Positions 27,327-36,586 of a stretch of 64,000 nt of DNA are shown one piece after another. Source of the stretch: Rhizobium ecuadorense (lineage in GTDB: Bacteria; Pseudomonadota; Alphaproteobacteria; Rhizobiales; Rhizobiaceae); the NCBI RefSeq assembly GCF_001187535.1, contig NZ_LFIO01000020.1, forward strand, positions 62,001 through 126,000. Reading direction: 5' to 3'. A model generated the notes under the pieces. The model did not search any database, was not told the DNA's origin, and worked only from the letters and a program-made list of their open reading frames with translations. The number at the start of each line of letters is the position of its first letter. The stretch's first letter is position 1. A program made the position numbers and the translations under genes.

Positions 27327-28436
27327 GTGCCGGTGGACGTGATAATAGCGGGAGACTGCGGACCGGCTCATGGGCCGAAAGAAGGCTTTTCTATCGGGGG
27401 CTATGTCGAACTCATTGCGCCAGCGCTGCGAGCGGCGGATTTCCGGCTCGTGAATTGCATGCGGACCTACTCTGCCAGGCCCGCGGCAAACTCAGACGCG
27501 CCGCAGGTCGCACAACCAGTCGCAATGGCAGAACTGTACACCCATGCTGGTTTCAACGGCGTCACAATGGCGAACAACCATGCCTATGATGCCGGCCCTG
27601 AGGCAATGCTCGACACGGTCGAATTGTTTAAGGCGCGCGGTATCCAGGTTACCGGTGCAGGCAGAGACTTCCTCGAAGCCAGCCGACCAATTATCCTGGA
27701 AAAAGATGGGGTACGCACCGCCTATCTTGGCTGCACGTCGCTTGGGAAAGCCGATGGAACCGCAGCTAACGACAGGCCCGGCGTGTTCAACATCGGCATA
27801 CAGACGAGCTATGAACATCGCGGTCCTCATGCACCGGTGCGCATTCTCACCAAACCCGATGACAGCGAGCTGGCCCGGCTCACGGATATCGTCAAACAGT
27901 TACGCCAAAGCGTCGATAGCGTGATCGTTGCGTTTCACTCTGGCGTCATTCGGGTCCCGCGGGTCATTTCCGATTACCAGGTGACCGTTGCTCACGCGTT
28001 GATTGATGCTGGCGCCGATCTGGTCGTATGCCACGCGCCGCATATACCAAAAGGCATTGAGGTCTATAATGGCAAGGTGATCTTTTACAGCATCGGTGTC
28101 TTCGCCATGACGAAGCCGTTCGCAGCACCGTCGTGGTCCGAACCGGCGTGGGCCCACGGGGCCATTCGCAATCACATGGACCTTCACCCGGATTACCCTT
28201 ACATGCCCTATGGCACGGACAGCCGGTTCGCCCTGTTGGTCAAGAGCGGCTTTGACAGAAATGGCGTCACACGCGTGTCGTTTCTACCGGTGTTTTTTGA
28301 CCAGTCCTATCGGCCACGGACGCTTGACGCCGGAGACCCGCGTTTTCAGGAGGTCGTTGACTATATTGAATGGGCATCGGCCGATCTGCCCCATGCGTTT
28401 AGAATCGAGGGAAACGAGGTCTTTGTCACCGCTTAA
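27327..28436 (+). CDS. CapA/PgsA-like metallophosphatase-fold protein
   Basis: The protein has 369 residues from GTG 27327 after AGGGAGGGATT. It matches the bacterial capsule-synthesis CapA family (calcineurin-like fold): IIAGDCGPAHG at the start, GFNGVTMANNHAYDAG, VAFHSGVIRVPR, VVCHAPHIPKGIEVYNGKVIFYSIGVFAM. Most metal-binding positions (D, NNH, H, HxxH) are present, but the second motif usually read as NLE is NCMRT. The gene sits with catabolic genes (SDR, CoA ligase), not capsule genes, so the substrate is more likely a small metabolite. No signal peptide seen. Confidence 0.8.
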   Translation: MPVDVIIAGDCGPAHGPKEGFSIGGYVELIAPALRAADFRLVNCMRTYSARPAANSDAPQVAQPVAMAELYTHAGFNGVTMANNHAYDAGPEAMLDTVELFKARGIQVTGAGRDFLEASRPIILEKDGVRTAYLGCTSLGKADGTAANDRPGVFNIGIQTSYEHRGPHAPVRILTKPDDSELARLTDIVKQLRQSVDSVIVAFHSGVIRVPRVISDYQVTVAHALIDAGADLVVCHAPHIPKGIEVYNGKVIFYSIGVFAMTKPFAAPSWSEPAWAHGAIRNHMDLHPDYPYMPYGTDSRFALLVKSGFDRNGVTRVSFLPVFFDQSYRPRTLDAGDPRFQEVVDYIEWASADLPHAFRIEGNEVFVTA

Positions 28437-28522
28437 GGCAGCATCGGAGAAAGCCGGTGGTCGGCAGACCACGCCTTGCGGCGGTTTGCACGGCGGTATT
28501 GAATATATTTGGGAGGCACAGA

Positions 28523-29305
28523 ATGGATCTTGGTCTATCGGGAAAAGTCGCTTTGGTAACGGCGTCCAGCGGCGGCATTGGGATGAGCGTTGCCAAAAGC
28601 CTGGCAAGAGAGGGTGCCGATATCGTGCTGTTGGCGCGTTCGTCGGACAAGTTGCAGCAACTGGCCACTCTACTAAGAGAGGAATACCACGTCCGCGTCA
28701 TGCCCGTCGTCGGCAGCATGCTGGAGCCTGCCGACCACGACCGCCTGTTTTCGTCGATTGAAAGCGAATTCGGCAGGCTGGACATCGCAGTGCTCAACAC
28801 CGGGCGGCCGCCTTCTCCGTTGCGCGACGCGCTTGCCGAAGCGGATGGATCGCGGTGGCAACAATCCTATGAGACATTGTTGGCCTGCATCATTGCGATC
28901 ACCCAACGCGCCTATCCGTTGATGGTCGCAAACAAGTGGGGCAGGATGATTGCCCTGACCTCCGCCTCGGTCCATCTCCCAATGCCACATCACGCGCTTT
29001 CAAGCGTCTTTCGGGCTGGTGTAGAAGCCTATATGCGGCATCTTTCGAGTGAGATTGGCGCGGCTGGGATAACAGTGAATTGTGTGGCGCCAGCACTCAT
29101 CGATTCCTCTCATCGCGAAGCAACTTTATCCTACTCCGCCGAGCAGACGGCGAAACGCACGGCGATGAGTGCCCTGAAGAGGCTCGGCACCCACGAGGAG
29201 CTTGCCAGTGTCGTTACCTTCTTGGCCTCGGTGCCAGCCGGGTTTGTAACGGGCGAGTCGCTTCGTGTGGATGGTGGCATGGTCACAGCCGCGCTGCATC
29301 ATTAA
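28523..29305 (+). CDS. short-chain dehydrogenase-like protein lacking Tyr-Lys catalytic pair
   Basis: The start ATG at 28523 is preceded by GGGAGGCACAGA, giving 260 residues. The cofactor motif is ASSGGIGMSVAKSLA; IAVLNTG replaces NNAG; TSASVHLP supplies the Ser. Where YxxxK is expected the protein reads HHALSSVFRAGVEAY, so both Tyr and Lys are missing. SDRs with LSN..R in this position form a known divergent group. A typical C-terminus follows (SVPAGFVTGESLRVDGGM). It follows the CapA-like gene by 86 bp, probably as an operon. Confidence 0.8.
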   Translation: MDLGLSGKVALVTASSGGIGMSVAKSLAREGADIVLLARSSDKLQQLATLLREEYHVRVMPVVGSMLEPADHDRLFSSIESEFGRLDIAVLNTGRPPSPLRDALAEADGSRWQQSYETLLACIIAITQRAYPLMVANKWGRMIALTSASVHLPMPHHALSSVFRAGVEAYMRHLSSEIGAAGITVNCVAPALIDSSHREATLSYSAEQTAKRTAMSALKRLGTHEELASVVTFLASVPAGFVTGESLRVDGGMVTAALHH

Positions 29306-29395
29306 AGAATACACGCACAGGCGGCAGCGCCAGAGCAGGGTTAACTTTGCTGGTTCGCCATTTCGCACGGGCCGCTTGCTCGAGCGAGATGACTA

Positions 29396-30292
29396 TCAGG
29401 GCCGTCGAAAAAGCTCGACCAGAAAATCGATAAATACCCGTGTTTTTCGTGTCATTCCCCTGGCGTTTGGATAGACGGCATAGACACCTGTATCCACTTC
29501 CGTTGGGCTCACCTCGTAGTCGGGCAAGATCCGCACGAGCGTCCCCTCGGCAAGAGCTGAGCGCACTGTAAATTCCTGAAGTACCGCCAAGCCCATACCC
29601 GACAAGACGGCAGTCACGAGAACCGGACTGGCATTGGTGCGCAAGTTGCCATGAACCGAGACGTCGATCTGCTCGTCGTCTTTCGTGAAACGCCAGAAGT
29701 CCTGGTAGATCGACCCCTGATAGACGATGCAATTGTGCTGCGTGATTTCCTGCGGCGTGGTGGGGATTCCATGTTTGGCAAGATAGGTCGGGCTGGCGCA
29801 GATTACTCTTTTGCTGGGCGTCAAACGTCTTGCAACGATGCGCGAATCTTCCAAATGCCCAAGCCATACTGCCACATCGATTTTATGAGCTACTAAATCG
29901 AGCCGTTCGTCACTCAGCATAACGTCAAGGACAAGGCCCGGATGATTTTCCAGGAAGGCTGGTAGAGCGGGAAGAATGATCCGGCTTGCGGAGATACGCA
30001 AACAAACGCGCAGCTGTCCCTTTACCGTCGTCTGAAACGATGACGCATCCTGTTTGGCGGCCCGCAATTCGGTCAAGACAATACGCGCACGCTCATAGAA
30101 ATTTGTGCCCGGTTCCGTCAGCGAGTTACTGCGCGTTGTCCTGTTGAGCAGCCTGACACCCAGCTCGTCCTCAAGCGCTTTGACCTGACGGGCAACCGAG
30201 CTGACGGTCGTATCTTTGCGTCGCGCGGCTGCTGAAAAACTTCCACACTCCACGACATCGATAAAGGTCTTTATATTGCCGAGTTCATCCAC
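29396..30292 (-). CDS. LysR-family transcriptional regulator
   Basis: The start is set to GTG 30292, which follows GGGGAGGTTCGTT, giving 298 residues. The winged HTH is at residues 3-60 (FIDVVECGSFSAAARRKDTTVSSVARQVKALEDELGVRLLNRTTR), and the periplasmic-binding-like effector domain follows (e.g. ISASRIILPALPAFLENHPG, IDVAVWLG). It is divergent from the acyl-CoA ligase gene with 203 bp between, the usual arrangement for a LysR regulator and its target; it may also control the SDR/CapA genes converging on it. Confidence 0.88.
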   Translation of the reverse strand: MDELGNIKTFIDVVECGSFSAAARRKDTTVSSVARQVKALEDELGVRLLNRTTRSNSLTEPGTNFYERARIVLTELRAAKQDASSFQTTVKGQLRVCLRISASRIILPALPAFLENHPGLVLDVMLSDERLDLVAHKIDVAVWLGHLEDSRIVARRLTPSKRVICASPTYLAKHGIPTTPQEITQHNCIVYQGSIYQDFWRFTKDDEQIDVSVHGNLRTNASPVLVTAVLSGMGLAVLQEFTVRSALAEGTLVRILPDYEVSPTEVDTGVYAVYPNARGMTRKTRVFIDFLVELFRRP

Positions 30293-30495
30293 AACGAACC
30301 TCCCCGTTCCTTGCAATCCACGCGATAATGCCGATGATGGCAAGCGCGACTATGGGTTAATTCAATATGGATTCTCGACGATTGACAATGTCTTTTGCGC
30401 GTGGCGCGAAAATAACGTGGTGGATTTGATTGACCGCCTCCTGCAGACGGGTTCAATATCTTTGCAAGAAAAACGAATTTTGACCGGGAGGTCCC

Positions 30496-32088
30496 GTGCT
30501 AGAACCGCGCGCAGTGCTCGAGCTTTACCCGCCGCATGACAATACGCTGAAGGGGCTTTTTGACAGCCGAGCCTCCATCGGGCCGCTGCGTCCTTTACTG
30601 AATTTTGTCGACAAGCGTTATAGTTGGCAGTCCTTTCAAGGCGAAGTTGACCGTGTTGCCGCCATGCTGCACGCGCGCGCTGTCGGCAAGGGCGATCGCG
30701 TCGCAATTGTTGCAACAAACAGCGATGCTCATGTCATCTTGCTATTTGCTCTTGCGCGTCTCGGTGCTGCAATGGTGCCGCTCAATCCTAGCTTTGGCGT
30801 CGCTGAATTGGCTTATATCATTGGGCACGCGGAGGTACGAGGAGCCGTGGTCTCTCAGGCCGTCCTAGCCACCGTCCAAGCCGCCATCGGACAGGTTGAT
30901 GTGCAGCCGTTTCTCATGCTGATAGACGGTGAAGCTGATCATATACCAGGATTCTTCGGTCAAGTTGCTTACGCCGGCGATGCCCCCATCCGTGGCGAAC
31001 CGGACGACACTTGCCTTATCATCTACACGTCTGGAACCACAGGGCTGCCAAAAGGTGTGATGCACAGCCAAAAGAATTACGTTGCCTGCGCGGAGATCGC
31101 TGGCGCGCGGACGGCACTCCAGCCCGATGAGAAAGTTCTCATTATTCTGCCATTCTTCCATGTGAACGCATTGTTTTATTCCTTGGGTTCGATCTTTTCG
31201 GCCGGCGCAAGCGGGACGCTGCTGTCGCGGTTTTCCGCCAGCACCTTCTGGGAGAGCGTGGTGGAAACACAGGCAACCCACGTCAATATTATCGAAGCAA
31301 TTGGCAATATTCTTCAAAAGCGCCCTCGAGAAGAGTTCCGCACCGACCATCAGCTTCGTGTCGTCTATGGCGTGCGTGCCGCCTTTGTGAAGACCTTTCG
31401 CGAGGAGTTTCAGATCCCCGTTCTCGTTACCGGTTTCGGGATGACCGAGTGCCCGGGCGTTATCTGCAATCCTCTGGGTGGTCCCGACAAGCCGGGCAGT
31501 ATCGGGATTCTCGCAACACATCCCGACACCACGCGACCTTGGACGCAGGCACGTGTGGTTGATGATGAAGGTCAGGATCTGCCAAACGGCGCGGTGGGCG
31601 AGCTCTGGTTGCAGTCACCAACAATAATGCAGGGTTATTTCCGCGATCAGGAAACAACTAAGGCGGCCTATCGTTCGGGCTGGTTCATGACCGGCGATCT
31701 GGTTCGCCGTGACGATGATGGATATTTCTATTTCATCTCCCGGAAGAAGGACATCATCAGGAGGCGTGGCGAAAATATTTCAGGCGCCGAGCTCGATCGG
31801 GTCATCGGCGAGCACCCCGGCGTTTACGAGGCCGCTGCGATCGCGGTGCCTGCCGAGCTTGGCGAGGATGAAATCCTGGCCGCCATCGTACGCAAGCCGG
31901 GCGTCGAGCTCAGCGCACTGGAAATTGCAGATTGGTGCCGCCAGCATCTCGCTCCCATGAAGGTGCCACGCTATGTCTTGTTTTTGGACGAACTGCCGCA
32001 TACGCCTACACATAAGGTTGCCAAAGCCCAATTGCGTTCCGATCCAAGTTTGCGCCAGCGCGCCACCGACCTTGAACGAACATCCTGA
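30496..32088 (+). CDS. acyl-CoA synthetase, CaiC-like
   Basis: The protein has 530 residues from GTG 30496 (ribosome site CCGGGAGGTCCC). ANL-superfamily motifs are intact: the P-loop YTSGTTGLPKGVMHS, VTGFGMTECPG, FMTGDLVRRDDDGYFYFISRKKDIIRRRGENIS, and near the end HTPTHKVAKAQLR with the catalytic Lys. It joins a carboxylic acid to CoA through an acyl-AMP. Sequence flavour is closest to crotonobetaine/carnitine-CoA ligases, but the substrate is not decided. It is probably controlled by the divergent LysR regulator. Confidence 0.88.
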   Translation: MLEPRAVLELYPPHDNTLKGLFDSRASIGPLRPLLNFVDKRYSWQSFQGEVDRVAAMLHARAVGKGDRVAIVATNSDAHVILLFALARLGAAMVPLNPSFGVAELAYIIGHAEVRGAVVSQAVLATVQAAIGQVDVQPFLMLIDGEADHIPGFFGQVAYAGDAPIRGEPDDTCLIIYTSGTTGLPKGVMHSQKNYVACAEIAGARTALQPDEKVLIILPFFHVNALFYSLGSIFSAGASGTLLSRFSASTFWESVVETQATHVNIIEAIGNILQKRPREEFRTDHQLRVVYGVRAAFVKTFREEFQIPVLVTGFGMTECPGVICNPLGGPDKPGSIGILATHPDTTRPWTQARVVDDEGQDLPNGAVGELWLQSPTIMQGYFRDQETTKAAYRSGWFMTGDLVRRDDDGYFYFISRKKDIIRRRGENISGAELDRVIGEHPGVYEAAAIAVPAELGEDEILAAIVRKPGVELSALEIADWCRQHLAPMKVPRYVLFLDELPHTPTHKVAKAQLRSDPSLRQRATDLERTS

Positions 32089-32108
32089 GAAGGATCATTC
32101 AGGATCCA

Positions 32109-32400
32109 TTACAGCAATGGTCCAGGTGGGTGAAGGCATCCGCGAAACGGCTTGAACCGCTCGTCTTTTTCGATTCCTTCAATTGTCGTGATTTTCGGGT
32201 CAGCGACAATGCCAAGGGCCGTCATGCAAGAGCGGGCGATTTGCCCGCCGACAAGAAGGAACATGCGCCGCATTGGGCAGCCGTGAGCGGACCCGCAGAC
32301 CCGGCCCACCGGCCGAATCTCGCTCGGGTCGACCATCATACCGCTTGTCGGCATCGAGCTTGAACCAAGAGCGGACACCGCTGCGAGATCACGATTAAGC
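32109..32400 (-). pseudogene. [2Fe-2S] aldehyde/isoquinoline oxidoreductase small-subunit fragment
   Basis: The minus-strand frame contains RRMFLLVGGQIARSCMTALGIVADPKITTIEGIEKDERF, matching the LxGxxVRSCxTxxxxVxGxxITTIEGL segment of xanthine-oxidase-type iron-sulphur subunits. The preceding CGxxxCGxC loop is degenerate (GSAHGCPMRR) and the C-terminal [2Fe-2S] domain is missing. Inactive relic. Confidence 0.5.
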
Positions 32401-32760
32401 GCGCCGGTCCCTGAGAAAATCGCGAAGACGGCCGGCCGTTTGCTTCCGACGACGCTTGTTACATCTCCGGCGGAATATCTGAGTCCATAGCGGCGCCTGC
32501 CGCTGATCCGCAAAGTCCAGTCAGGACTTTTGGGCTTTGAAAGCCGAAGGTATCGCGCTGGATACGGATTCAGCCCTTGTCGATCTGCGATCGGATAGAT
32601 CTGACTTCCCGAAGCAGCACCCCAACTGTGAGCGCTAGCGGCCCACAGCCAGGAATCGGGCAGCCGCCCCAGGATTGATGAATCAGCCTCATAAGCGCAT
32701 CCGAAGCAACTACCCTAATCGGCAAGGCCGATCTCGACTAAATTTCGCGCCGTTAATGCA

Positions 32761-32774
32761 TCCATCCGGATGGA
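32761..32774. promoter_or_regulatory. 14-bp perfect palindrome before araC-type gene
   Basis: TCCATCCGGATGGA is a perfect palindrome 34 bp before the ATG at 32809. It may be an operator or part of the promoter of the AraC-type regulator. No protein can be assigned. Confidence 0.4.
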
Positions 32775-32808
32775 GACTTCCTATGAACGCGATATTTAGA
32801 ATGGTGCC

Positions 32809-33777
32809 ATGTTAAATCAGACGGTGAAAAGGTGGAGCGGCTCCGATCTGGATGAGCTCGCATTGATCCTATCAACGCCACACTGCCAGTGGAACGTTAG
32901 CGCACTCGATAAAAACCCGGCCACGTTTCGCGCGAGCTTCGTCTCGACCGGCGGAATAACAGTCGCTGAGTGCGCTTACAACGTTTCGCTTCTCCTTGAG
33001 CGCGAGGGCCACAGCGATCGGCTGCTCGTTTTTCTTCCGACAATGGGAAATGCCTTTTTTGAAGATGGGCAGACCCAGGTGCTTTCAACGCCCGGACGAG
33101 GAACTATTCTTGAGGCCGCTCACAACAGCGCAGCTCGCTTGTTTGGCCCTCGGCATCATCTGGGATTATTTGTTGATCGGCAGAAACTCACAACTCATCT
33201 GACGCACTTGCTTGAGCGACCCACTGGGGGGAGCCTGGACTTTCGAACCGAGATCGATTTAACAGACGGCCCTGGGCTGGCTCTAGCACAACTAGTAGAG
33301 ACCGCCCGCAGTGGGCTTGGCGACGGTGGTTCATTGCAAAGGTCGCCGTTAGCCCTCGCCGCGCTTGGGGATGCAATTTGCTACTTGCTTATCGAAACCC
33401 TCCCGAATCGGTATTCCGATGAGCTTGCTCGCTCGGCGCCGGCGCCCGCACCACGACATGTGAAAAGCGCTATAGATTTCATGCACGGCAGCATTGCGAA
33501 ACCTATTTCACTACACGATATCGCAACGGCGGCTAAGGTAAGCGTCCGGACCTTACAAACAGGCTTCAGGCAATTCAGGAATATTTCCCCGTGGTCTTAT
33601 CTGCGCGAGATCCGAATGGTTGCAGCTCGTCACGATTTGTTGGCAGGTGATAAAGCGCCAACAGTGTCTGATGTAGCCGTGAAATGGGGTTTCGCCCACC
33701 TTGGCCGATTTTCCGTCGAATATAAGAAGCGGTTTGGGGAATCTCCGTCGCAGACTTTGAAGGCTAGATCGCACTAG
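32809..33777 (+). CDS. AraC-family transcriptional regulator
   Basis: The protein has 322 residues. The N-terminal ~190 residues look like the cupin-type AraC_binding_2 sensor (FLPTMGNAFFEDG, VLSTPGRGTILE). The C-terminal domain has the two helix-turn-helix motifs: ISLHDIATAAKVSVRTLQTGFRQF and TVSDVAVKWGFAHLGRFSVEYKKRFGESPSQTL. It is transcribed alone. The target is not clear; the ligase/SDR region upstream is one option. Confidence 0.88.
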   Translation: MLNQTVKRWSGSDLDELALILSTPHCQWNVSALDKNPATFRASFVSTGGITVAECAYNVSLLLEREGHSDRLLVFLPTMGNAFFEDGQTQVLSTPGRGTILEAAHNSAARLFGPRHHLGLFVDRQKLTTHLTHLLERPTGGSLDFRTEIDLTDGPGLALAQLVETARSGLGDGGSLQRSPLALAALGDAICYLLIETLPNRYSDELARSAPAPAPRHVKSAIDFMHGSIAKPISLHDIATAAKVSVRTLQTGFRQFRNISPWSYLREIRMVAARHDLLAGDKAPTVSDVAVKWGFAHLGRFSVEYKKRFGESPSQTLKARSH

Positions 33778-33979
33778 CCCGCGGATGAGCACCTGAGGAG
33801 CTGACGCGGAAACCTCTTTTGAAGTATCAGATTGCGAGACTTGCCCGCATAGAGAGAAGTCTGCTGGAGCGTGAGAGGCGGGTGTACGTAAGGGCAGATT
33901 AACGAAAGACTAAAAATCCCATCCCTCGTCGATCAAGCTATGCCGTTGGTAGTAAAATACCCAGCCCCAGCTATCCATA

Positions 33980-34005
33980 TCGCGCAAGTTCATCCAATTG
34001 CGCGA
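33980..34005. repeat. inverted repeat TCGCGCAA / TTGCGCGA
   Basis: Perfect 8-bp arms separated by 10 bp, about 200 bp before the chemoreceptor start. It could be a terminator stem for the araC gene (no T-run) or a binding site for a dimeric regulator. Confidence 0.4.
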
Positions 34006-34067
34006 CACAATTCAAAAGCGCCGCCTTCGGTAAATTTCTATAAACGAATTCAGCGCTTGTGTGGCGT

Positions 34068-34093
34068 CCGATGAGAACTGCCGATGAGAACTG
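34068..34093. repeat. tandem duplication of CCGATGAGAACTG
   Basis: Two exact head-to-tail copies of a 13-base unit in the leader region of the chemoreceptor gene. Probably a replication slippage event; could alter promoter spacing. Confidence 0.6.
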
Positions 34094-34201
34094 CCGGCTA
34101 GTCATCACTGAGCACTATGTTTCCTGTGCCCTTGGGCAGAATGATTCTGCTTCCGATCAAATTGTCTATTGCGAGCAGTGTTGTGCTGCTGGGAGCTTCG
34201 A

Positions 34202-36124
34202 ATGAAACGTCCAAGAATTAGAACTGCGCTCATATTTGCGATGGGATTAGTCGCAGCCACGTTGCTCGCTTTCACGGGTGTTGCCGTGAAAGGCATGGGC
34301 GCGCTTGATGAAAGCACTCACGAAATTTCCTCTGGGTGGCTTCCGAGGGTCGCATTGTCGAAAGATATGAAAATTGAGCTTTTGAACGTGCGGCGCGGTT
34401 ACCTCAATCATGTCATAGCTTTGGATGATGCTAATCTGAGGTCGGCTGAAACGAGTATCTCGGCGGCCAACGCGGGTTTTTTAGACGCAGTCGCGAAATA
34501 TGAGATACTGCTAAACGATGATAGCGGTCGGCAGATGATCGAGAAAGTGAAAGTATCCTTTGTCGCGCTGAGCAACCTCGGCAGTACCATGATCGAGCTC
34601 TCGCGTGCACGGAAGCGCGATGAGGCGACGGCGCTTCAGCAGCAGCAGATACGCCTGGTGGCCAATGATATCGACAAGTTGCTGAATGAAATAGTCGCCG
34701 TAAATACTGAAGGTGCAGCCGCGTCAGACAGCGCGAGCAGAGAGACCTATAGCTCGGTTATGAAACTTACCTATCTTATAATCTTTCTTTGCCTTGCGGT
34801 CATTGGCGCGTCTATCTACTTCGCGATTACCGGGGTGGCGAAACCGATCCAGATCATCACAGCGTCGATGAAAAAGCTCGCCGACGGCGACACTTCTTCT
34901 GCCGTTCCTTACAATGGCCGTGCCGACGAAATCGGCGAAATGGCTGCAGCCGTCGAAGTGTTCCGCGCTAATTCCGCAGCCAACCTGAGGCTCGAGCAGG
35001 AAGCAATCGCAAATCGCAGCCAGTCGGAAGGTGAGCGTCGCAGAATAGCCGAAGCGGATCGGATCAGGGCGGAAGCCATGGTGCAAGTGACAAATGGACT
35101 TGGCAACGGCCTTAAGCATCTGGCCCAAGGCGATATGACCTTCCAGTTGGTGGATCCATTCGCCGCCGGATTCGAAACGCTTCGCTCAGACTTCAATGAC
35201 GCTGTATCACAGTTAGCCGAGACCCTGCGCGCGGTGGCCGGGGCGACTAGCGCGATCGACAATGGCAGCAAGGAGGTAAGCACCAGCGCGGACGATCTTT
35301 CCAAGCGCACTGAGCAGCAAGCGGCCTCGCTTGAAGAAACCGCGGCCGCTCTGGATCAAATCACAGTTAACGTTGCGAACTCGTCCAAGCGCGCTGATGA
35401 GGCTCGTAAGGTCGCTATGCAGGCCAACGAAAGTGCTAAGCAGTCCGGCAAGGTCGTCGCCAACGCGGTCGACGCGATGCAGAAGATAGAACAGTCATCC
35501 AATCAGATCTCGAACATTATTGGGGTTATCGACGAGATAGCCTTCCAGACAAACCTGCTGGCATTGAATGCCGGCGTAGAGGCCGCACGCGCAGGGGATG
35601 CTGGTAAAGGCTTTGCAGTTGTCGCCCAGGAAGTGCGGGAACTTGCACAGCGCTCGGCCCAAGCGGCCAGGGAGATCAAGGATCTTATCCGTAACTCATC
35701 GGTTCAGGTCCAGAGTGGCGTCAAGCTGGTAAGCGATACCGGTGAAGCACTGAAGACCATCGAAGACTATATTGTCATGGTTAATCAACACATGGAGTCG
35801 ATAGCCACGTCGGCCAAAGAACAATCTATCGGCTTGGCTGAGGTCAACACCGCGGTCAATCAGATGGACCAGGTCACGCAGCAAAACGCCGCCATGGTCG
35901 AGGAAACTAGCGCAGCTGGAGCAAGTCTTGCCAATGAAAGTGGGCGGCTGCGCGAACTGATCTCGCAGTTCCAACTCGGTGACTCTCTTCGTGGTGCCGC
36001 GGCTGCAATGGCTGCACGCCCGACCCACAGGCCGATCGCGTCTCCCGCCCGACAGCTAACCGGTGAGATCGCCCGCGTATTAGATGGCAATTTGGCTGTC
36101 AAAGAGAGTTGGGAAGAGTTTTGA
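34202..36124 (+). CDS. methyl-accepting chemotaxis protein with C-terminal CheR tether
   Basis: The start at ATG 34202 follows CTGGGAGCTTCGA, giving 640 residues. Transmembrane helix 1 is at about residues 9-30 ([20 protein letters not shown]), a four-helix-bundle type sensor at 31-190, transmembrane helix 2 at 192-214 ([21 protein letters not shown]), HAMP at 216-268, and a second HAMP-like unit around 305-360. The signalling domain has the conserved hairpin tip [42 protein letters not shown]. The protein ends in SWEEF, which matches the (N/S)WE(T/E)F pentapeptide that binds CheR and CheB. Ligand unknown; monocistronic. Confidence 0.92.
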   Translation: MKRPRIRTALIFAMGLVAATLLAFTGVAVKGMGALDESTHEISSGWLPRVALSKDMKIELLNVRRGYLNHVIALDDANLRSAETSISAANAGFLDAVAKYEILLNDDSGRQMIEKVKVSFVALSNLGSTMIELSRARKRDEATALQQQQIRLVANDIDKLLNEIVAVNTEGAAASDSASRETYSSVMKLTYLIIFLCLAVIGASIYFAITGVAKPIQIITASMKKLADGDTSSAVPYNGRADEIGEMAAAVEVFRANSAANLRLEQEAIANRSQSEGERRRIAEADRIRAEAMVQVTNGLGNGLKHLAQGDMTFQLVDPFAAGFETLRSDFNDAVSQLAETLRAVAGATSAIDNGSKEVSTSADDLSKRTEQQAASLEETAAALDQITVNVANSSKRADEARKVAMQANESAKQSGKVVANAVDAMQKIEQSSNQISNIIGVIDEIAFQTNLLALNAGVEAARAGDAGKGFAVVAQEVRELAQRSAQAAREIKDLIRNSSVQVQSGVKLVSDTGEALKTIEDYIVMVNQHMESIATSAKEQSIGLAEVNTAVNQMDQVTQQNAAMVEETSAAGASLANESGRLRELISQFQLGDSLRGAAAAMAARPTHRPIASPARQLTGEIARVLDGNLAVKESWEEF

Positions 36125-36239
36125 TGACAGACTCAGATTGACCATCCTATGAACATTCATCCGGCGTTAAATACGGCGTCGGGGACCCATCGGTTTGCAT
36201 TGTCCGGTGGGTCCAAAAGTTATTGCCGCTGTCAAGGTG

Positions 36240-36561
36240 TTACCTGCCACTGATCCGGCGGCAAATTAGAGCCTCGGCGGTTTTGAATAAGCCAGGGGGC
36301 GCGGTGTGAGCAACCGGCCGAAACGCGGAGCTTTCATCTCGCGCAGCGCTGGAGCTGTTGGAGCCGGTCGCGGCAATGGTATCGGCATAGGTATCCGAGC
36401 GACGAGTACGGCCGGAAATCGTTGTAGTCGTCGGCCATTCAGCAATGGCGCTTCGGGCATCATCGAGGCGAAAAGAGGCTTTCGTTGAGTAGCTCGTCAC
36501 GCATGCTCCCGTTGAAGTTCTCGACATAGCCATTCTGCATCCTCCCGGGCGACGTAGTGCC
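36240..36561 (-). pseudogene. IS3-family transposase (orfB) C-terminal fragment
   Basis: On the minus strand the sequence encodes GRMQNGYVENFNGSMRDELLNESLFS, then after a frameshift LDDARSAIAEW and DDYNDFRPYSSLGYL, the end of the DDE domain of IS3 orfB proteins. The front part of the gene is missing: the fragment stops exactly at the end of the adjacent IS66 element at 36562. Confidence 0.8.
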
Positions 36562-36586
36562 GTAAGCCTCCGGTGAAGGCCGCAGG

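Larger units (their letters stand above)
33778..34201. other. intergenic region with hairpin and tandem repeat
   Basis: 424 bp between the AraC-type gene and the chemoreceptor. It contains a perfect inverted repeat (33980-34005) and a tandem 13-bp duplication (34068-34093), listed separately. No coding frame is supported. Confidence 0.5.
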
